A DNA stretch of 64,000 nucleotides from Paludibacteraceae bacterium (lineage in GTDB: Bacteria; Bacteroidota; Bacteroidia; Bacteroidales; Paludibacteraceae). Below, one piece after another: positions 52,975 to 62,232 of this stretch (its first letter is position 1; each line of letters begins with the position of its first letter). The notes under the pieces are model-generated. The model had not been told where the DNA came from and made no database searches. It was given only the letters and a program-made list of their open reading frames with translations. Where the stretch lies: NCBI GenBank assembly GCA_016937795.1, contig JAFGVV010000027.1, positions 1 through 64,000 on the forward strand, written 5' to 3'. A program made the position numbers and the translations under genes.

Positions 52975-53421
52975 ATGATTCTTGATTCTATAAAAAACAG
53001 TGAGAAATACTGTGCTGTACATCCCCGTTTCAAAAAAGCTTTCGATTTTTTGAACAGTAATGATTTGAATACCTTTGAGGCCGGAAAAATTGAATTGGAA
53101 GGCTCTGACCTGGTGGTCAATGTGGTTGATATAACAGCAAAGTCAGTTGAAGAAGCCAAAATGGAGGCGCACAAGGAATTTATTGACATACAAGTGCCTG
53201 TAGGAAATGCAGAAACTATGGGCTGGAAAGACATTGATGCATGTATGGAGTTGACAATGCCTTATGATTCTGAAAAGGATTTGATGTTTTTTGGTGACAA
53301 AGCAACTTCTTTTCTGAATGTTCAACCATACGAATTTGTTGTTTTCTTTCCCGAAGATGCACATCAGCCGGGTATTGGTAGTGGCACTTACCGAAAGATT
53401 ATTGTGAAAGTAAGGCTGTAG
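52975..53421 (+). CDS. YhcH/YjgK/YiaL (DUF386) family protein
   Basis: 148 residues, a complete double-stranded beta-helix protein: MILDSIKNSEKYCAVHPRFKKAF, EAKMEAHKEFIDIQVPVGNAETMGW, FLNVQPYEFVVFFPEDAHQPGIGSG. Histidines and glutamate in HKEFIDIQ and DAHQPG form the metal site known from family structures. Members act on sugar anomers or sialic acid derivatives in other bacteria; the substrate here is unknown. It sits 31 bp before glgB. Confidence 0.88.
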   Translation: MILDSIKNSEKYCAVHPRFKKAFDFLNSNDLNTFEAGKIELEGSDLVVNVVDITAKSVEEAKMEAHKEFIDIQVPVGNAETMGWKDIDACMELTMPYDSEKDLMFFGDKATSFLNVQPYEFVVFFPEDAHQPGIGSGTYRKIIVKVRL

Positions 53422-53452
53422 TGTATTTATAAGTTCTTTTATACTGCATACT

Positions 53453-55489
53453 ATGAATTCTAATCTCATTAATAATAAATCAAATTCTATGGTCAAACTT
53501 CCGATTGTTGAGTCCGATCCGTATCTTGAGCCTTTTGCAAGAGCTATTTATGGCCGGTATGAGTATTGTGCAAAAGTGGAGAAAAAACTGACTGGAGAAA
53601 ATCAGACATTATCAGATTTTGCAACAGGTTACCTCTATTTTGGTTTACACCGATTGACTGATGGATGGATATTCAGAGAATGGGCACCTAATGCGACAGC
53701 CATTTTTCTGATTGGAGATTTTAACAACTGGCAACGACATCCTGATTATCAGATGAAAAAATTGCAAAATGGCATTTGGGAAATCCGTTTGCCTGATTTT
53801 GCAATGACACATTCGCAACTTTATAAATTGTTGGTGGAATGGGAAGGAGGCTCAGGGGAACGTATTCCCGCATGGGCGCGTCGTGTTGTGCAGGATGAGC
53901 AAACAAAAATTTTCAGTGCGCAGGTTTGGAACCCTATTCAGCAATATAATTTTAAGCACAAGAAATTTGTGCCAAAAACCGATCCGCTTCTGATTTATGA
54001 ATGTCATATCGGTATGTCATCGTCCGAAGAAAAGGTGGCTACGTATGAAGAATTCCGCCGCAATGTGTTGCCACGTGTGGCCCGTGCGGGATACAACTGT
54101 ATTCAGATAATGGCTATTCAGGAGCACCCTTATTACGGCTCGTTTGGATATCATGTATCAAGTTTTTTTGCTGCGTCGTCGCGCTTTGGAACGCCTGAGG
54201 AGCTGAAACATCTGATAGACGATGCGCACGAAATGGGCATTGCCGTGATTATGGACATTGTACACTCACATGCAGTGAAAAACGAAGTGGAAGGCCTCGG
54301 ACGTTTCGATGGTACGCCATATCAGTATTTTCACGGTGGTTCTCGACGCGAACATCCGGCATGGGATTCACTTTGTTTCGACTATGGAAAGCCCTCGGTG
54401 CTTCATTTCCTTTTGTCGAATTGCAAATTCTGGCTCGAGGAGTATAAGTTTGATGGTTTTCGATTCGATGGTGTGACTTCAATGCTTTATCGCAGTCATG
54501 GACTGGGCGAAGATTTCTCCGGATACGATTCGTATTTTAATTTGAATCAGGATGGTGATGCCATTTGTTATCTTACGCTGGCCAATAAACTTATTCACGA
54601 AGTAAATCCCAATGCCCTGTCTATAGCTGAGGAAGTGAGCGGAATGCCCGGCCTTGCAGCGAAATACGAAGATGGTGGAATTGGTTTCGACTATCGTATG
54701 GCTATGGGTATTCCTGATTTCTGGATTAAATATATCAAGGAAGTAAAAGACGAAGACTGGAAAGCCGGGCATATATTCTGGGAGCTGACCAACATACGTG
54801 CTGACGAAAAAACAATCAGCTACGCTGAAAGTCACGATCAGGCTCTTGTAGGCGATAAAACCATAATATTCAGGCTGATTGATGCTGAAATGTACTGGCA
54901 TATGCAGCGTGGCGATAATACGATGACTGTGGACAGAGGTATAGCATTGCATAAAATGATTCGTCTGATTACAGCAACTACCATCAATGGTGGTTATCTC
55001 AACTTTATGGGAAATGAATTCGGACATCCGGAATGGATTGACTTCCCGCGCGAAGGAAATGGTTGGTCGCATAAGTATGCGCGTCGTCAGTGGGAATTGG
55101 TGGATAACGAAAATTATCTGTATCACTCGCTTGGAGAGTTCGACAGAGCAATGATAAGTCTGATAAATGCCCAAAATGAGTTCAATGCTCAGAGCATCGA
55201 TAAAGTTTGGGATATGGAGGGCGATCAGCTGGTGGCTTACCGTCGTGGTGATTTGCTTTTCGTATTTAACTTCAATGGACGAAAATCGTTTGTGGATTAT
55301 GGTATTCTTACTGAACCGGGCGAATACAAGGTGGTGTTGAATACTGACAATCCTGCTTTCGGTGGTTTTGGTCTTGTTGATGAATCAATCTCACACCTTA
55401 CAATTTCCGATAAATTTGCACCTGCAGGGAGAGAATGGTTGAAACTTTATATCCCGGCACGATCGGCGCAGGTTCTGCAGAAACTCTGA
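53453..55489 (+). CDS. glgB: 1,4-alpha-glucan branching enzyme (GH13_8)
   Basis: 678 residues from 53453 (the ATG at 53489 gives 666 and is also plausible). It transfers alpha-1,4 chains to alpha-1,6 positions in glycogen. An N-terminal CBM48 domain (WIFREWAPNATAIFLIGDFNNW) is followed by the GH13 barrel: region I MDIVHSH, region II GFRFDGVTSM (nucleophile Asp), region III IAEEVSGMP (acid/base Glu) and region IV YAESHDQALVGD. The sequence is closer to eukaryotic/Bacteroidota branching enzymes than to the E. coli type. It is followed by a strong terminator. Confidence 0.95.
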   Translation: MNSNLINNKSNSMVKLPIVESDPYLEPFARAIYGRYEYCAKVEKKLTGENQTLSDFATGYLYFGLHRLTDGWIFREWAPNATAIFLIGDFNNWQRHPDYQMKKLQNGIWEIRLPDFAMTHSQLYKLLVEWEGGSGERIPAWARRVVQDEQTKIFSAQVWNPIQQYNFKHKKFVPKTDPLLIYECHIGMSSSEEKVATYEEFRRNVLPRVARAGYNCIQIMAIQEHPYYGSFGYHVSSFFAASSRFGTPEELKHLIDDAHEMGIAVIMDIVHSHAVKNEVEGLGRFDGTPYQYFHGGSRREHPAWDSLCFDYGKPSVLHFLLSNCKFWLEEYKFDGFRFDGVTSMLYRSHGLGEDFSGYDSYFNLNQDGDAICYLTLANKLIHEVNPNALSIAEEVSGMPGLAAKYEDGGIGFDYRMAMGIPDFWIKYIKEVKDEDWKAGHIFWELTNIRADEKTISYAESHDQALVGDKTIIFRLIDAEMYWHMQRGDNTMTVDRGIALHKMIRLITATTINGGYLNFMGNEFGHPEWIDFPREGNGWSHKYARRQWELVDNENYLYHSLGEFDRAMISLINAQNEFNAQSIDKVWDMEGDQLVAYRRGDLLFVFNFNGRKSFVDYGILTEPGEYKVVLNTDNPAFGGFGLVDESISHLTISDKFAPAGREWLKLYIPARSAQVLQKL

Positions 55490-55507
55490 TCTGATTGAGA
55501 AAATTAT

Positions 55508-55551
55508 AAAGAGTCGCTGATAGGTTGTAGTTTATCAGCGACTCTTTTTTT
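55508..55551 (+). terminator. Terminator of glgB
   Basis: AAAGAGTCGCTGATA (55508-55522) pairs perfectly over 15 bp with 55533-55547, followed by T. Confidence 0.9.
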
Positions 55552-55694
55552 ATGCCAAAATGTGTTCTTTCTCTGACTTATTGTCTTTAAATTCAGTGAA
55601 ATATAAAAAGTGTACCGACATTATTTCCGTTTTATGTCAATGGTAAACATTTTGCCGGCATCAGTTCAACTATGAACTTTTAATACATTATAAA

Positions 55695-58283
55695 ATGAAT
55701 TTCAACAATTTTACAATTAAATCGCAGGAAGCTGTACAAAAAGCGGTAGAACTGGTGCAAAGCAACGGTCAGCAGGTGGTGGAAACGCCTCATTTGCTGA
55801 AAGGGCTTATGCTTACAGGTGAGGATGTGCTGCAGTTTCTGTTTGGAAAAACCGGTGTCAATGTGGCTATGCTGTCATCGGTTATTGATAATATGATAGC
55901 CGGATTCCCGAAAGTTTCGGGTGGTGAACCTTATCTGAGTCGCGAAACGAACAATGTACTGCAAAAAGCCATTGATAGATCTTCCAAAGCGGGTGATCAG
56001 TTTGTGTCGCTCGAATATATTTTGCTGGCACTGGTGGCCGAGAAAAATCAGCTTACCAAAGTGCTGAATGATGCCGGATTGCACGAAAAAGCGCTGACTG
56101 AAGCCATAGTTGAACTTCGAAAAGGAGCAAAGGTTGATTCTGCATCAGCCGAAGATACTTATAATTCGTTGAATAAATATGCCATCAATCTGAATGAAAG
56201 AGCACGTTCAGGTAAACTCGACCCTGTGATTGGCCGTGACGAGGAAATCCGTCGTGTGTTACAGATTCTGAGCCGTCGTACCAAAAACAATCCGATTCTG
56301 ATTGGCGAGCCGGGAACAGGTAAAACCGCTATTGCCGAAGGATTGGCGCATCGTATCGTGCGTGGTGACGTACCCGAAAACCTGAAATCGAAACAGATTT
56401 TCTCACTCGATATGGGTGCGCTGATTGCCGGTGCAAAATACAAAGGCGAATTTGAAGAGCGTTTGAAATCGGTTGTCAATGAAGTAGTGAAGGCTGATGG
56501 CGAAATCATTTTGTTTATCGACGAGATTCATACCCTGGTGGGTGCAGGCAAAAGTGATGGTGCCATGGATGCTGCCAATATCTTGAAACCTGCTCTGGCG
56601 CGTGGTGAATTGCGTTCGATAGGTGCAACCACTTTGGACGAATATCAGAAATACTTCGAAAAAGACAAAGCCCTTGAACGTCGTTTCCAGATAGTAATGG
56701 TGGACGAACCTGATACGGCAAGCACCATTTCCATTCTGCGTGGACTGAAGGAACGTTACGAAAATCACCACAAAGTGCGTATCAAAGATGATGCGATTAT
56801 CGCTGCTGTGGAGCTTTCGAGCCGTTATATTACCGACCGTTTTTTACCTGATAAAGCCATTGATTTAATGGACGAAGCGGCTGCCAAACTGCGTCTGGAA
56901 GTAGATTCGGTTCCCGAAGAGCTCGATGTGATTGAACGAAACATCAAGCAGCTAGAGATTGAGCGTGAAGCCATCAAGCGTGAAAACGACCAGAAGAAAC
57001 TGGAACAATTGAATGCTGAAATAGCCAATCTGAAAGAAGAAGCAAAAGTATTGCGTGCCAAATGGAGCAGTGAAAAAACGCTGATTGACAAAATTCAACA
57101 GGCTAAAATTGAAATTGAAGACCTGAAATATCAGGCTGACAAAGCCGAACGCGAAGGTGATTACGGTCGTGTGGCTGAGATTCGGTACGGACGAATTAAA
57201 GAACTCGAGGCTCAGATTGATACATTTCAGTCGGAACTGGCTACCATGCAGGGTAGTCATGCCATGATCAAGGAAGAAGTGGACAGCGAAGATATTGCCG
57301 ATGTGGTAAGCCGCTGGACAGGTATTCCGGTAAACAAAATGCTGCAAAGCGAAAAGGAAAAGCTGCTGCATCTCGAAGATGAACTGCATAAACGTGTAGT
57401 AGGGCAGGAGGAAGCCATTCAGGCTGTGGCCGATGCGGTACGTCGTAGTCGTGCTGGTTTGCAGGATCCGAAACGTCCCATTGGTTCGTTTATCTTCCTG
57501 GGCACAACCGGTGTGGGTAAAACCGAACTCGCCAAAGCGTTGGCCGAATACCTGTTCGACGACGAAAATATGATGACGCGTATTGATATGAGCGAATATC
57601 AGGAAAAATTCTCTGTTACGCGGCTCATTGGTTCGCCTCCGGGCTATGTAGGTTACGACGAAGGTGGTCAGCTTACCGAAGCCATTCGTCGCAAACCGTA
57701 TTCGGTGGTGCTTTTTGACGAAATTGAGAAAGCGCATCCGGATGTGTTCAACGTATTGCTTCAGGTACTCGACGATGGCCGTTTGACCGACAACAAAGGT
57801 CGTATGGTGAATTTCAAAAATACCATTATCATTATGACTTCGAACCTGGGTTCAGGTCTGATACGTGAGAATTTTGAACGAATCAATGCCGCTAATCACG
57901 ACGAAGTGATAGAGCAAACCAAAAATCAGGTATTCGAATTGCTGAAACAAACCATTCGTCCAGAGTTTCTGAACCGTATCGACGAACTGATTATGTTTGC
58001 GCCACTCAACGAATCGCAGATTGAACAGATTGTGCGTCTGCAAATATCGTTGATACAGAGAACACTGAAAGAAAACGGCATTGAACTGAACCTGACCGAA
58101 GCAGCCATTCACTTTATTGCCGACGAAGGTTTCGATCCGCAGTTTGGTGCACGACCCGTAAAACGAGCCATTCAGAAATTCGTACTCAACGACCTGAGTA
58201 AACAACTTATTGCAGGAACAGTGCGGAACAACGAAGCCATTACGGTGGGTTTTGAAGGGGAGAGGTTGGTGTATCGGAATTAA
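55695..58283 (+). CDS. clpB: ATP-dependent disaggregase ClpB
   Basis: 862 residues, full length. It has an N-terminal Clp repeat domain (1-145), a first AAA+ module with Walker A GEPGTGKT (about 205-212) and Walker B-like [15 protein letters not shown], the long coiled-coil middle domain (about 405-525, [19 protein letters not shown]), and a second AAA+ module with GTTGVGKT (about 603-610) and [16 protein letters not shown]. It works with DnaK to dissolve protein aggregates. I see no CIRCE or other heat-shock operator in the 140-bp leader. Transcribed alone. Confidence 0.97.
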   Translation: MNFNNFTIKSQEAVQKAVELVQSNGQQVVETPHLLKGLMLTGEDVLQFLFGKTGVNVAMLSSVIDNMIAGFPKVSGGEPYLSRETNNVLQKAIDRSSKAGDQFVSLEYILLALVAEKNQLTKVLNDAGLHEKALTEAIVELRKGAKVDSASAEDTYNSLNKYAINLNERARSGKLDPVIGRDEEIRRVLQILSRRTKNNPILIGEPGTGKTAIAEGLAHRIVRGDVPENLKSKQIFSLDMGALIAGAKYKGEFEERLKSVVNEVVKADGEIILFIDEIHTLVGAGKSDGAMDAANILKPALARGELRSIGATTLDEYQKYFEKDKALERRFQIVMVDEPDTASTISILRGLKERYENHHKVRIKDDAIIAAVELSSRYITDRFLPDKAIDLMDEAAAKLRLEVDSVPEELDVIERNIKQLEIEREAIKRENDQKKLEQLNAEIANLKEEAKVLRAKWSSEKTLIDKIQQAKIEIEDLKYQADKAEREGDYGRVAEIRYGRIKELEAQIDTFQSELATMQGSHAMIKEEVDSEDIADVVSRWTGIPVNKMLQSEKEKLLHLEDELHKRVVGQEEAIQAVADAVRRSRAGLQDPKRPIGSFIFLGTTGVGKTELAKALAEYLFDDENMMTRIDMSEYQEKFSVTRLIGSPPGYVGYDEGGQLTEAIRRKPYSVVLFDEIEKAHPDVFNVLLQVLDDGRLTDNKGRMVNFKNTIIIMTSNLGSGLIRENFERINAANHDEVIEQTKNQVFELLKQTIRPEFLNRIDELIMFAPLNESQIEQIVRLQISLIQRTLKENGIELNLTEAAIHFIADEGFDPQFGARPVKRAIQKFVLNDLSKQLIAGTVRNNEAITVGFEGERLVYRN

Positions 58284-58550
58284 ACCTCCCTCCGGCCCCT
58301 CCTCAGGAAGGAGAGGCTACGAATAAATCACTATGTTGTTTTTTAACTTATATCAATATCCCTTAAAGGGATATTTAGTAAAATTGAGGGTTTCACTTGC
58401 AGTGAAGCCCGCAGTTTTTATATATGTGACTTTTATTAGAACTTCGATTTTTTTAGGGTATCTAATTTTATTCACAACTATTCTTATTTAACTCCTTCGT
58501 ATTTTTTTGTATTTTTGCGGTATATTATTAACCTGCTAAGTCAAATACTT
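58284..58550. other. Intergenic region with small palindromes
   Basis: CTCCCTCCGGCCCCTCCT then AGGAAGGAG (58287-58313, a common Bacteroidota spacer type), a perfect palindrome ATATCCCTTAAAGGGATAT (58356-58374), a hairpin GGTTTCACT-TGC-AGTGAAGCC (58389-58409), and a -7 element TATTTTTG (58510-58517) for the next gene. Confidence 0.7.
58510..58517 (+). promoter_or_regulatory. -7 element of the HU-like gene
   Basis: TATTTTTG, 33 bp before the ATG at 58551; the -33 element is not clear. Confidence 0.45.
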
Positions 58551-59285
58551 ATGTCAACCAATCATCGTACTATCAAAGCCATTCTGTATCGCAATTCTAT
58601 GAAAAATGCAAATGGCAAATATCTGGCAAGAACCTCCGTCAATAATGTGTATAATATCAGGGCTGTCTGTGAGTCTGCCTGTCGGAATACGTTAAGAGGA
58701 GCAAATCCCGATGCAATGGAATATCTTGTAAAAACCTTTTTTGAAGAAATGACATACCTGATAGAAAATGGCGAAAAGATTAATACAGGCTATTTCAGCG
58801 CACAGGCCAATGTAAAAGGTGTATTTAACTCGCCGGGTGATAGGTTTGACAACAAAAGGCATAAGGTAGAAGTGGCATTCAGTACAGGAGCCATTATCCG
58901 GCGCAGGTCTAAGGGTTTGAAAGCTGAGGTTTTCAGGGCAGGTAATTTCAATTTTCGTATTGGAATTGTGTTTGATGCGCAAACAAAAGAACATGTGGAT
59001 AAGTTGATAGCGAACAGACTGCTTGTACTTAAAGGTGAAAAGCTCAAAATTGTGGGCGACGATCCATCGGTGGGAATTTATCTCGTACACAGCGAAAGTG
59101 GTCAGCAAATACATCTCCCAGCTGCCGAATTGTGCGAAAACACGAATGCCACGCTAAAGTTTTTTGTGCCCGATTTGCAGCCCGGGGCCTATGAGTTAAA
59201 GGTTTGTACGCAATATGCAGGAAGCACTAAAGCTCTTACCAGACCTTGTACCTTCGCATACTCCCGAGTGTTACATGCTTACTAG
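58551..59285 (+). CDS. HU-like DNA-binding protein with DUF4469-type tail
   Basis: About 244 residues from the ATG at 58551; the extension to 58515 precedes the promoter-like TATTTTTG. The N-terminal half (IKAILYRNSMKNANGKYLARTS, ANPDAMEYLVKTFFEEMTYLIENGEKINTG) matches the HU/IHF-like 'DNA-binding domain' found in Bacteroidota. The C-terminal half (GIYLVHSESGQQIHLPA, KFFVPDLQPGAYELKVCTQ) is an Ig-like DUF4469 domain. The function is unproven; a nucleoid or mobile-element protein is likely. An unusual palindrome array lies right after its stop codon. Confidence 0.75.
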   Translation: MSTNHRTIKAILYRNSMKNANGKYLARTSVNNVYNIRAVCESACRNTLRGANPDAMEYLVKTFFEEMTYLIENGEKINTGYFSAQANVKGVFNSPGDRFDNKRHKVEVAFSTGAIIRRRSKGLKAEVFRAGNFNFRIGIVFDAQTKEHVDKLIANRLLVLKGEKLKIVGDDPSVGIYLVHSESGQQIHLPAAELCENTNATLKFFVPDLQPGAYELKVCTQYAGSTKALTRPCTFAYSRVLHAY

Positions 59286-59293
59286 TGTTGTGT

Positions 59294-59371
59294 AGCCGGT
59301 TTGATACGTACGTATCAAGGTGCTTGATTCGTACCTGTCAAAGTGTTTGATACGTACGTATCAAACCGGCT
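59294..59371. repeat. Array of three 18-bp palindromes with 23-bp period
   Basis: TTGATACGTACGTATCAA occurs exactly at 59301-59318 and 59347-59364, with a degenerate copy TTGATTCGTACCTGTCAA between them at 59324-59341. Unit starts are exactly 23 bp apart, separated by 5-bp spacers GGTGC and AGTGT. AGCCGGT before and ACCGGCT after extend the outer units into a perfect 25-bp inverted repeat. There is no T run. The region lies between two convergent genes. Confidence 0.95.
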
Positions 59372-59430
59372 TTACTTAGGTGATAATTGTGTTTACCTGG
59401 CGTGATAGTGTCGGCCTTTCTCGCTCTGTC

Positions 59431-59718
59431 TCACTCTGTCTCACTACTGTATTCAATTCCAATTCCTTCTTTTTTAAGTAAATCTATTGATTTCGAACAT
59501 ATATTGCGGGTGCAGATGAGCGTAACTTCCATATAGGGCGTTACACTTTTTATTTGGTGGGCAATTTCAACTATCTTTTCGGCATCTTTTCGGATAATAC
59601 GGCTTTTGATGACTTTACGAATGCCAAGTTTGTTTAGGGATAAAGCTTCGAGTTGAATGCGTGTGGACAAGCCATAAAATGTCGGATCTGTTTCATTTTT
59701 AAATACTTTCGTCGTCAT
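59431..59718 (-). CDS. Small protein of unknown function
   Basis: 95 residues from the ATG at 59718; it overlaps the preceding gene by about 20 bp, so it is probably co-translated. No signal peptide or membrane span. It has basic helices (LNKLGIRKVIKSRIIRKDAEKIVEIAHQI) and beta-like segments (EVTLICTRNICSKS). I do not recognise a family. The C terminus is encoded by a CTCTGTCTCACT repeat (about 59425-59445). Confidence 0.55.
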   Translation of the reverse strand: MTTKVFKNETDPTFYGLSTRIQLEALSLNKLGIRKVIKSRIIRKDAEKIVEIAHQIKSVTPYMEVTLICTRNICSKSIDLLKKEGIGIEYSSETE

Positions 59719-61105
59719 AGCCAAATAGTTTTTCGGATTTAATATGTGCATACACTTTTGGGGGCAGGTAGTCGGCTAATTTTTCGTCGGCACGGCGTAT
59801 CATTTTAGTGATTCGGTCGGGGGTAATGCGCAGCTGATTGGCTGAAATGCCATTGAGCACCAGTATTTTTCGTGTCTGACGCAGGTATTGCCACAATGCT
59901 TTGTATTCGTGGTGGAAATGCTCGTCGTCGGGGTAAATAATGTCGCCGGAATTGATATTGGTAAAGGGATAAAGATAAAGTTTGACGTTTTCGTGAAAGA
60001 GTGTGCCCATCGCTTCGAGTATGCCTCCCCGCAGGTCGGTGTATTGCGATTCGTGGAATATGCGGTCGAAGGTATTGAGTCCTAATACGATGCGAAGTTT
60101 TATCATTTTAAACTGAGCAAAATAGTCGACCAATTTAAAATAGCGATAGAAATTGGATACCATCACACATTTACCAGCCATATTGAGTAAATCGACTCTG
60201 TGTAGAAAGTCCTTTTCGTCGAGTTTCTCGTTCTGAAAAAGATACTTGAGCGATATTTCGCAGAATGCGATGGTGTTATCGGGGCGGTAATCTTCGTCGC
60301 GTTTGAACATTTCGAGGCTGTCCTCAAAAAACTCGAGTACCAGATTGCTGATAGGCCTGAAATGACCACGCATGAGCAGCACGTTTTTCCTGTAAAGCAT
60401 GTCGGCAGGTTGTTGTACCTGTCCGTTTTCGTCGAACATTACAGCAGGTGTCATATTATTACTCACAAGCAGCAGGTTGAGTAGCCGGTTGTCATACCAT
60501 TTCATATCAGGGCCTTCTACATGCACAAAGTCCACTTCCACACGGTCCTTGTCGAGGTTATCGGTAAGTGCAGTGATTATTTCGCGTGGATCCGGCTTTT
60601 CGGTAAGCGAGGCAAAAATCAGGTTAATGCCAATTGTACCAAGTGTCTGTTGTTGTAGTAGCGTGTCGTTTTCGAGCAATTTAATATGAAAAAGGATTTT
60701 GTTGGGCTTGTAACGTTCGCTTCCTTCTATTGCAATGCCTATCCAGCCATTTCCTGTATTGTTTTTAGAATAATTCAGTATTTCTACTGTATTGGCAAAA
60801 GCAAAGAATTTCTGGTCAATTTTTTTATCGAGTACCTGAATCAATTCGTTGTATTCGTAGTCAATCATTTTGTTGAGTCGCTCCTGAGCCACATATCGCG
60901 AGGGTTTCCCTTCGTTGTAGAAATGATCGCTAAATGATTTGTCGTAAGCCGATACAGTTTTGGCCACAGTATTCGATGCTCCACCAGCCTGAAATAGATG
61001 TCGGGCAGTTTCCTGTCCACCGCCAATTTCGGCTATTGAACCATAATAGTTTGAGTGCAGATTGATATGCACTGATTTTTCTTTTGTGCTGATTTTTTGC
61101 GTCAT
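59699..61105 (-). CDS. Conserved protein of unknown function, about 470 residues
   Basis: 468 residues, cytoplasmic, no membrane span. Conserved-looking blocks are EIGGGQETARHLFQAGGASNTVAKTVSAYDKSFSD near the N terminus, RYVAQERLNKMIDYEYNEL, FFAFANTVEIL, GWIGIAIEG, VDNRLL-like YDNRLLNLLLVSNNMT, DLRGGILEAMGTLF and YLYPFTN. I recall the same block order in proteins of other bacteria that are sometimes labelled nicotinate-nucleotide adenylyltransferase, but I see no nucleotidyltransferase H-x-G-H motif, so I would not use that name. It forms a two-gene unit with the small gene downstream. Confidence 0.65.
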   Translation of the reverse strand: MTQKISTKEKSVHINLHSNYYGSIAEIGGGQETARHLFQAGGASNTVAKTVSAYDKSFSDHFYNEGKPSRYVAQERLNKMIDYEYNELIQVLDKKIDQKFFAFANTVEILNYSKNNTGNGWIGIAIEGSERYKPNKILFHIKLLENDTLLQQQTLGTIGINLIFASLTEKPDPREIITALTDNLDKDRVEVDFVHVEGPDMKWYDNRLLNLLLVSNNMTPAVMFDENGQVQQPADMLYRKNVLLMRGHFRPISNLVLEFFEDSLEMFKRDEDYRPDNTIAFCEISLKYLFQNEKLDEKDFLHRVDLLNMAGKCVMVSNFYRYFKLVDYFAQFKMIKLRIVLGLNTFDRIFHESQYTDLRGGILEAMGTLFHENVKLYLYPFTNINSGDIIYPDDEHFHHEYKALWQYLRQTRKILVLNGISANQLRITPDRITKMIRRADEKLADYLPPKVYAHIKSEKLFGYDDESI

Positions 61106-61281
61106 AAAAGTGTGAAATGATGATGAACTATTGCTTAGCCCTACTTATTAAAACGCAACGTGAGCATTATTGTTTTTCGAATTCCAATTGTCGAAAGGGG
61201 AATGTTTGATAAGTCCGGTTGTCGTTCGTAGTTCAACCAATTGAGTTTACAGTTGTTATATATATAAACATGAAGTGATAT

Positions 61282-61998
61282 ATGATTGTAGCTGCTATAC
61301 ACAGAGCCGATACACGTGGCACCACCAATCAGGGGTGGTTACACAGTCGTCATTCGTTCAGTTTCGGAGGTTTTTACGATGCTGATCGTTTGCATTTCGG
61401 AGCATTACGTGCCATAAACGATGAAATGATGGCGCCCGGGAAAGGATATGGTACGCATCCACACAGCAATATGGAGGTCATTACTATTCCGCTCGAAGGG
61501 GAGCTCGAATACAAAGATGAGTTTGGCCACAAAGCGATAATCAGACCCGGCGATGTACAGGTGTTGAGTGCGGGTACAGGTGTGTTTCAGCGTGAAATAA
61601 ACATAAGCAGCCAGTACTCCGCACGATATGTTAAAATCTGTATTTTACCTCATTTGCAAAAGCTTAAGCCGCGATATAGTGTGGCCTCATATCAGTTTCC
61701 CGACAACGCACTGACTGAAATCCTGTCGACGCATTTCGATAATGATAAATTGTGGGTTTATCAGGACGTATGGATGAGTGTTGGTCGTATTTCGGAAGAT
61801 AGTATTTCTTTGAGTTATCAGATGCACAGACCCGGAGTGAGTGGTTTGTATATATTTGTGCTCAAGGGGACGCTTAAATGTGGCGATATATTGCTCGTGT
61901 CGCGAGATGGAATGGCTCTGAAACAATTGAATAAGATTACTTTTGCAACAGCTCACAGCACTGAGTTTTTACTTATTGAGGTGCCCCTTGAACTGTAA
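61282..61998 (+). CDS. Pirin family protein lacking one metal ligand
   Basis: 238 residues, a bicupin pirin/YhhW type: HSRHSFSFGGFYDADRLHFGALR, GKGYGTHPHSNMEVITIPLEGELEY, GDVQVLSAGTGVFQREIN, DVWMSVGRI. In YhhW-type pirins the metal is held by His-x-His, then His and Glu in GIRHSE. Here H59, H61 and E105 remain, but the third histidine is Gln (Q103 in GVFQRE). It may bind metal more weakly, use Gln as a ligand, or have lost quercetinase activity. Probably monocistronic. Confidence 0.85.
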   Translation: MIVAAIHRADTRGTTNQGWLHSRHSFSFGGFYDADRLHFGALRAINDEMMAPGKGYGTHPHSNMEVITIPLEGELEYKDEFGHKAIIRPGDVQVLSAGTGVFQREINISSQYSARYVKICILPHLQKLKPRYSVASYQFPDNALTEILSTHFDNDKLWVYQDVWMSVGRISEDSISLSYQMHRPGVSGLYIFVLKGTLKCGDILLVSRDGMALKQLNKITFATAHSTEFLLIEVPLEL

Positions 61999-62232
61999 AA
62001 CTTGTTACGAATTTTCATACATGGTTAAACCTTTTCAGTTTGTTTTAGTCAGCGAACCCGGTAAATTGTGCGTTTTACTTCAGGCAGACCCACATTCTGC
62101 TTTTTGTTGGTAACATATCTCTTTCTTTGTAAAAATTTCGAAAAAACGAGTGTCGTATATGTTTCAATAAAATGCTTTTGATTAACTTAGCACAGATTTA
62201 TAATAACTATACTATTCTTTCAGAACATCCAT

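Noticed and set aside
56952..57737. 261-residue ORF opposite clpB
   Set aside because: It is a phenylalanine/histidine-rich antisense shadow of a well-supported clpB.
59294..59371. CRISPR array
   Set aside because: The units are 18-bp palindromes with fixed 5-bp spacers; there are no variable spacers of 30 bp and no cas genes.
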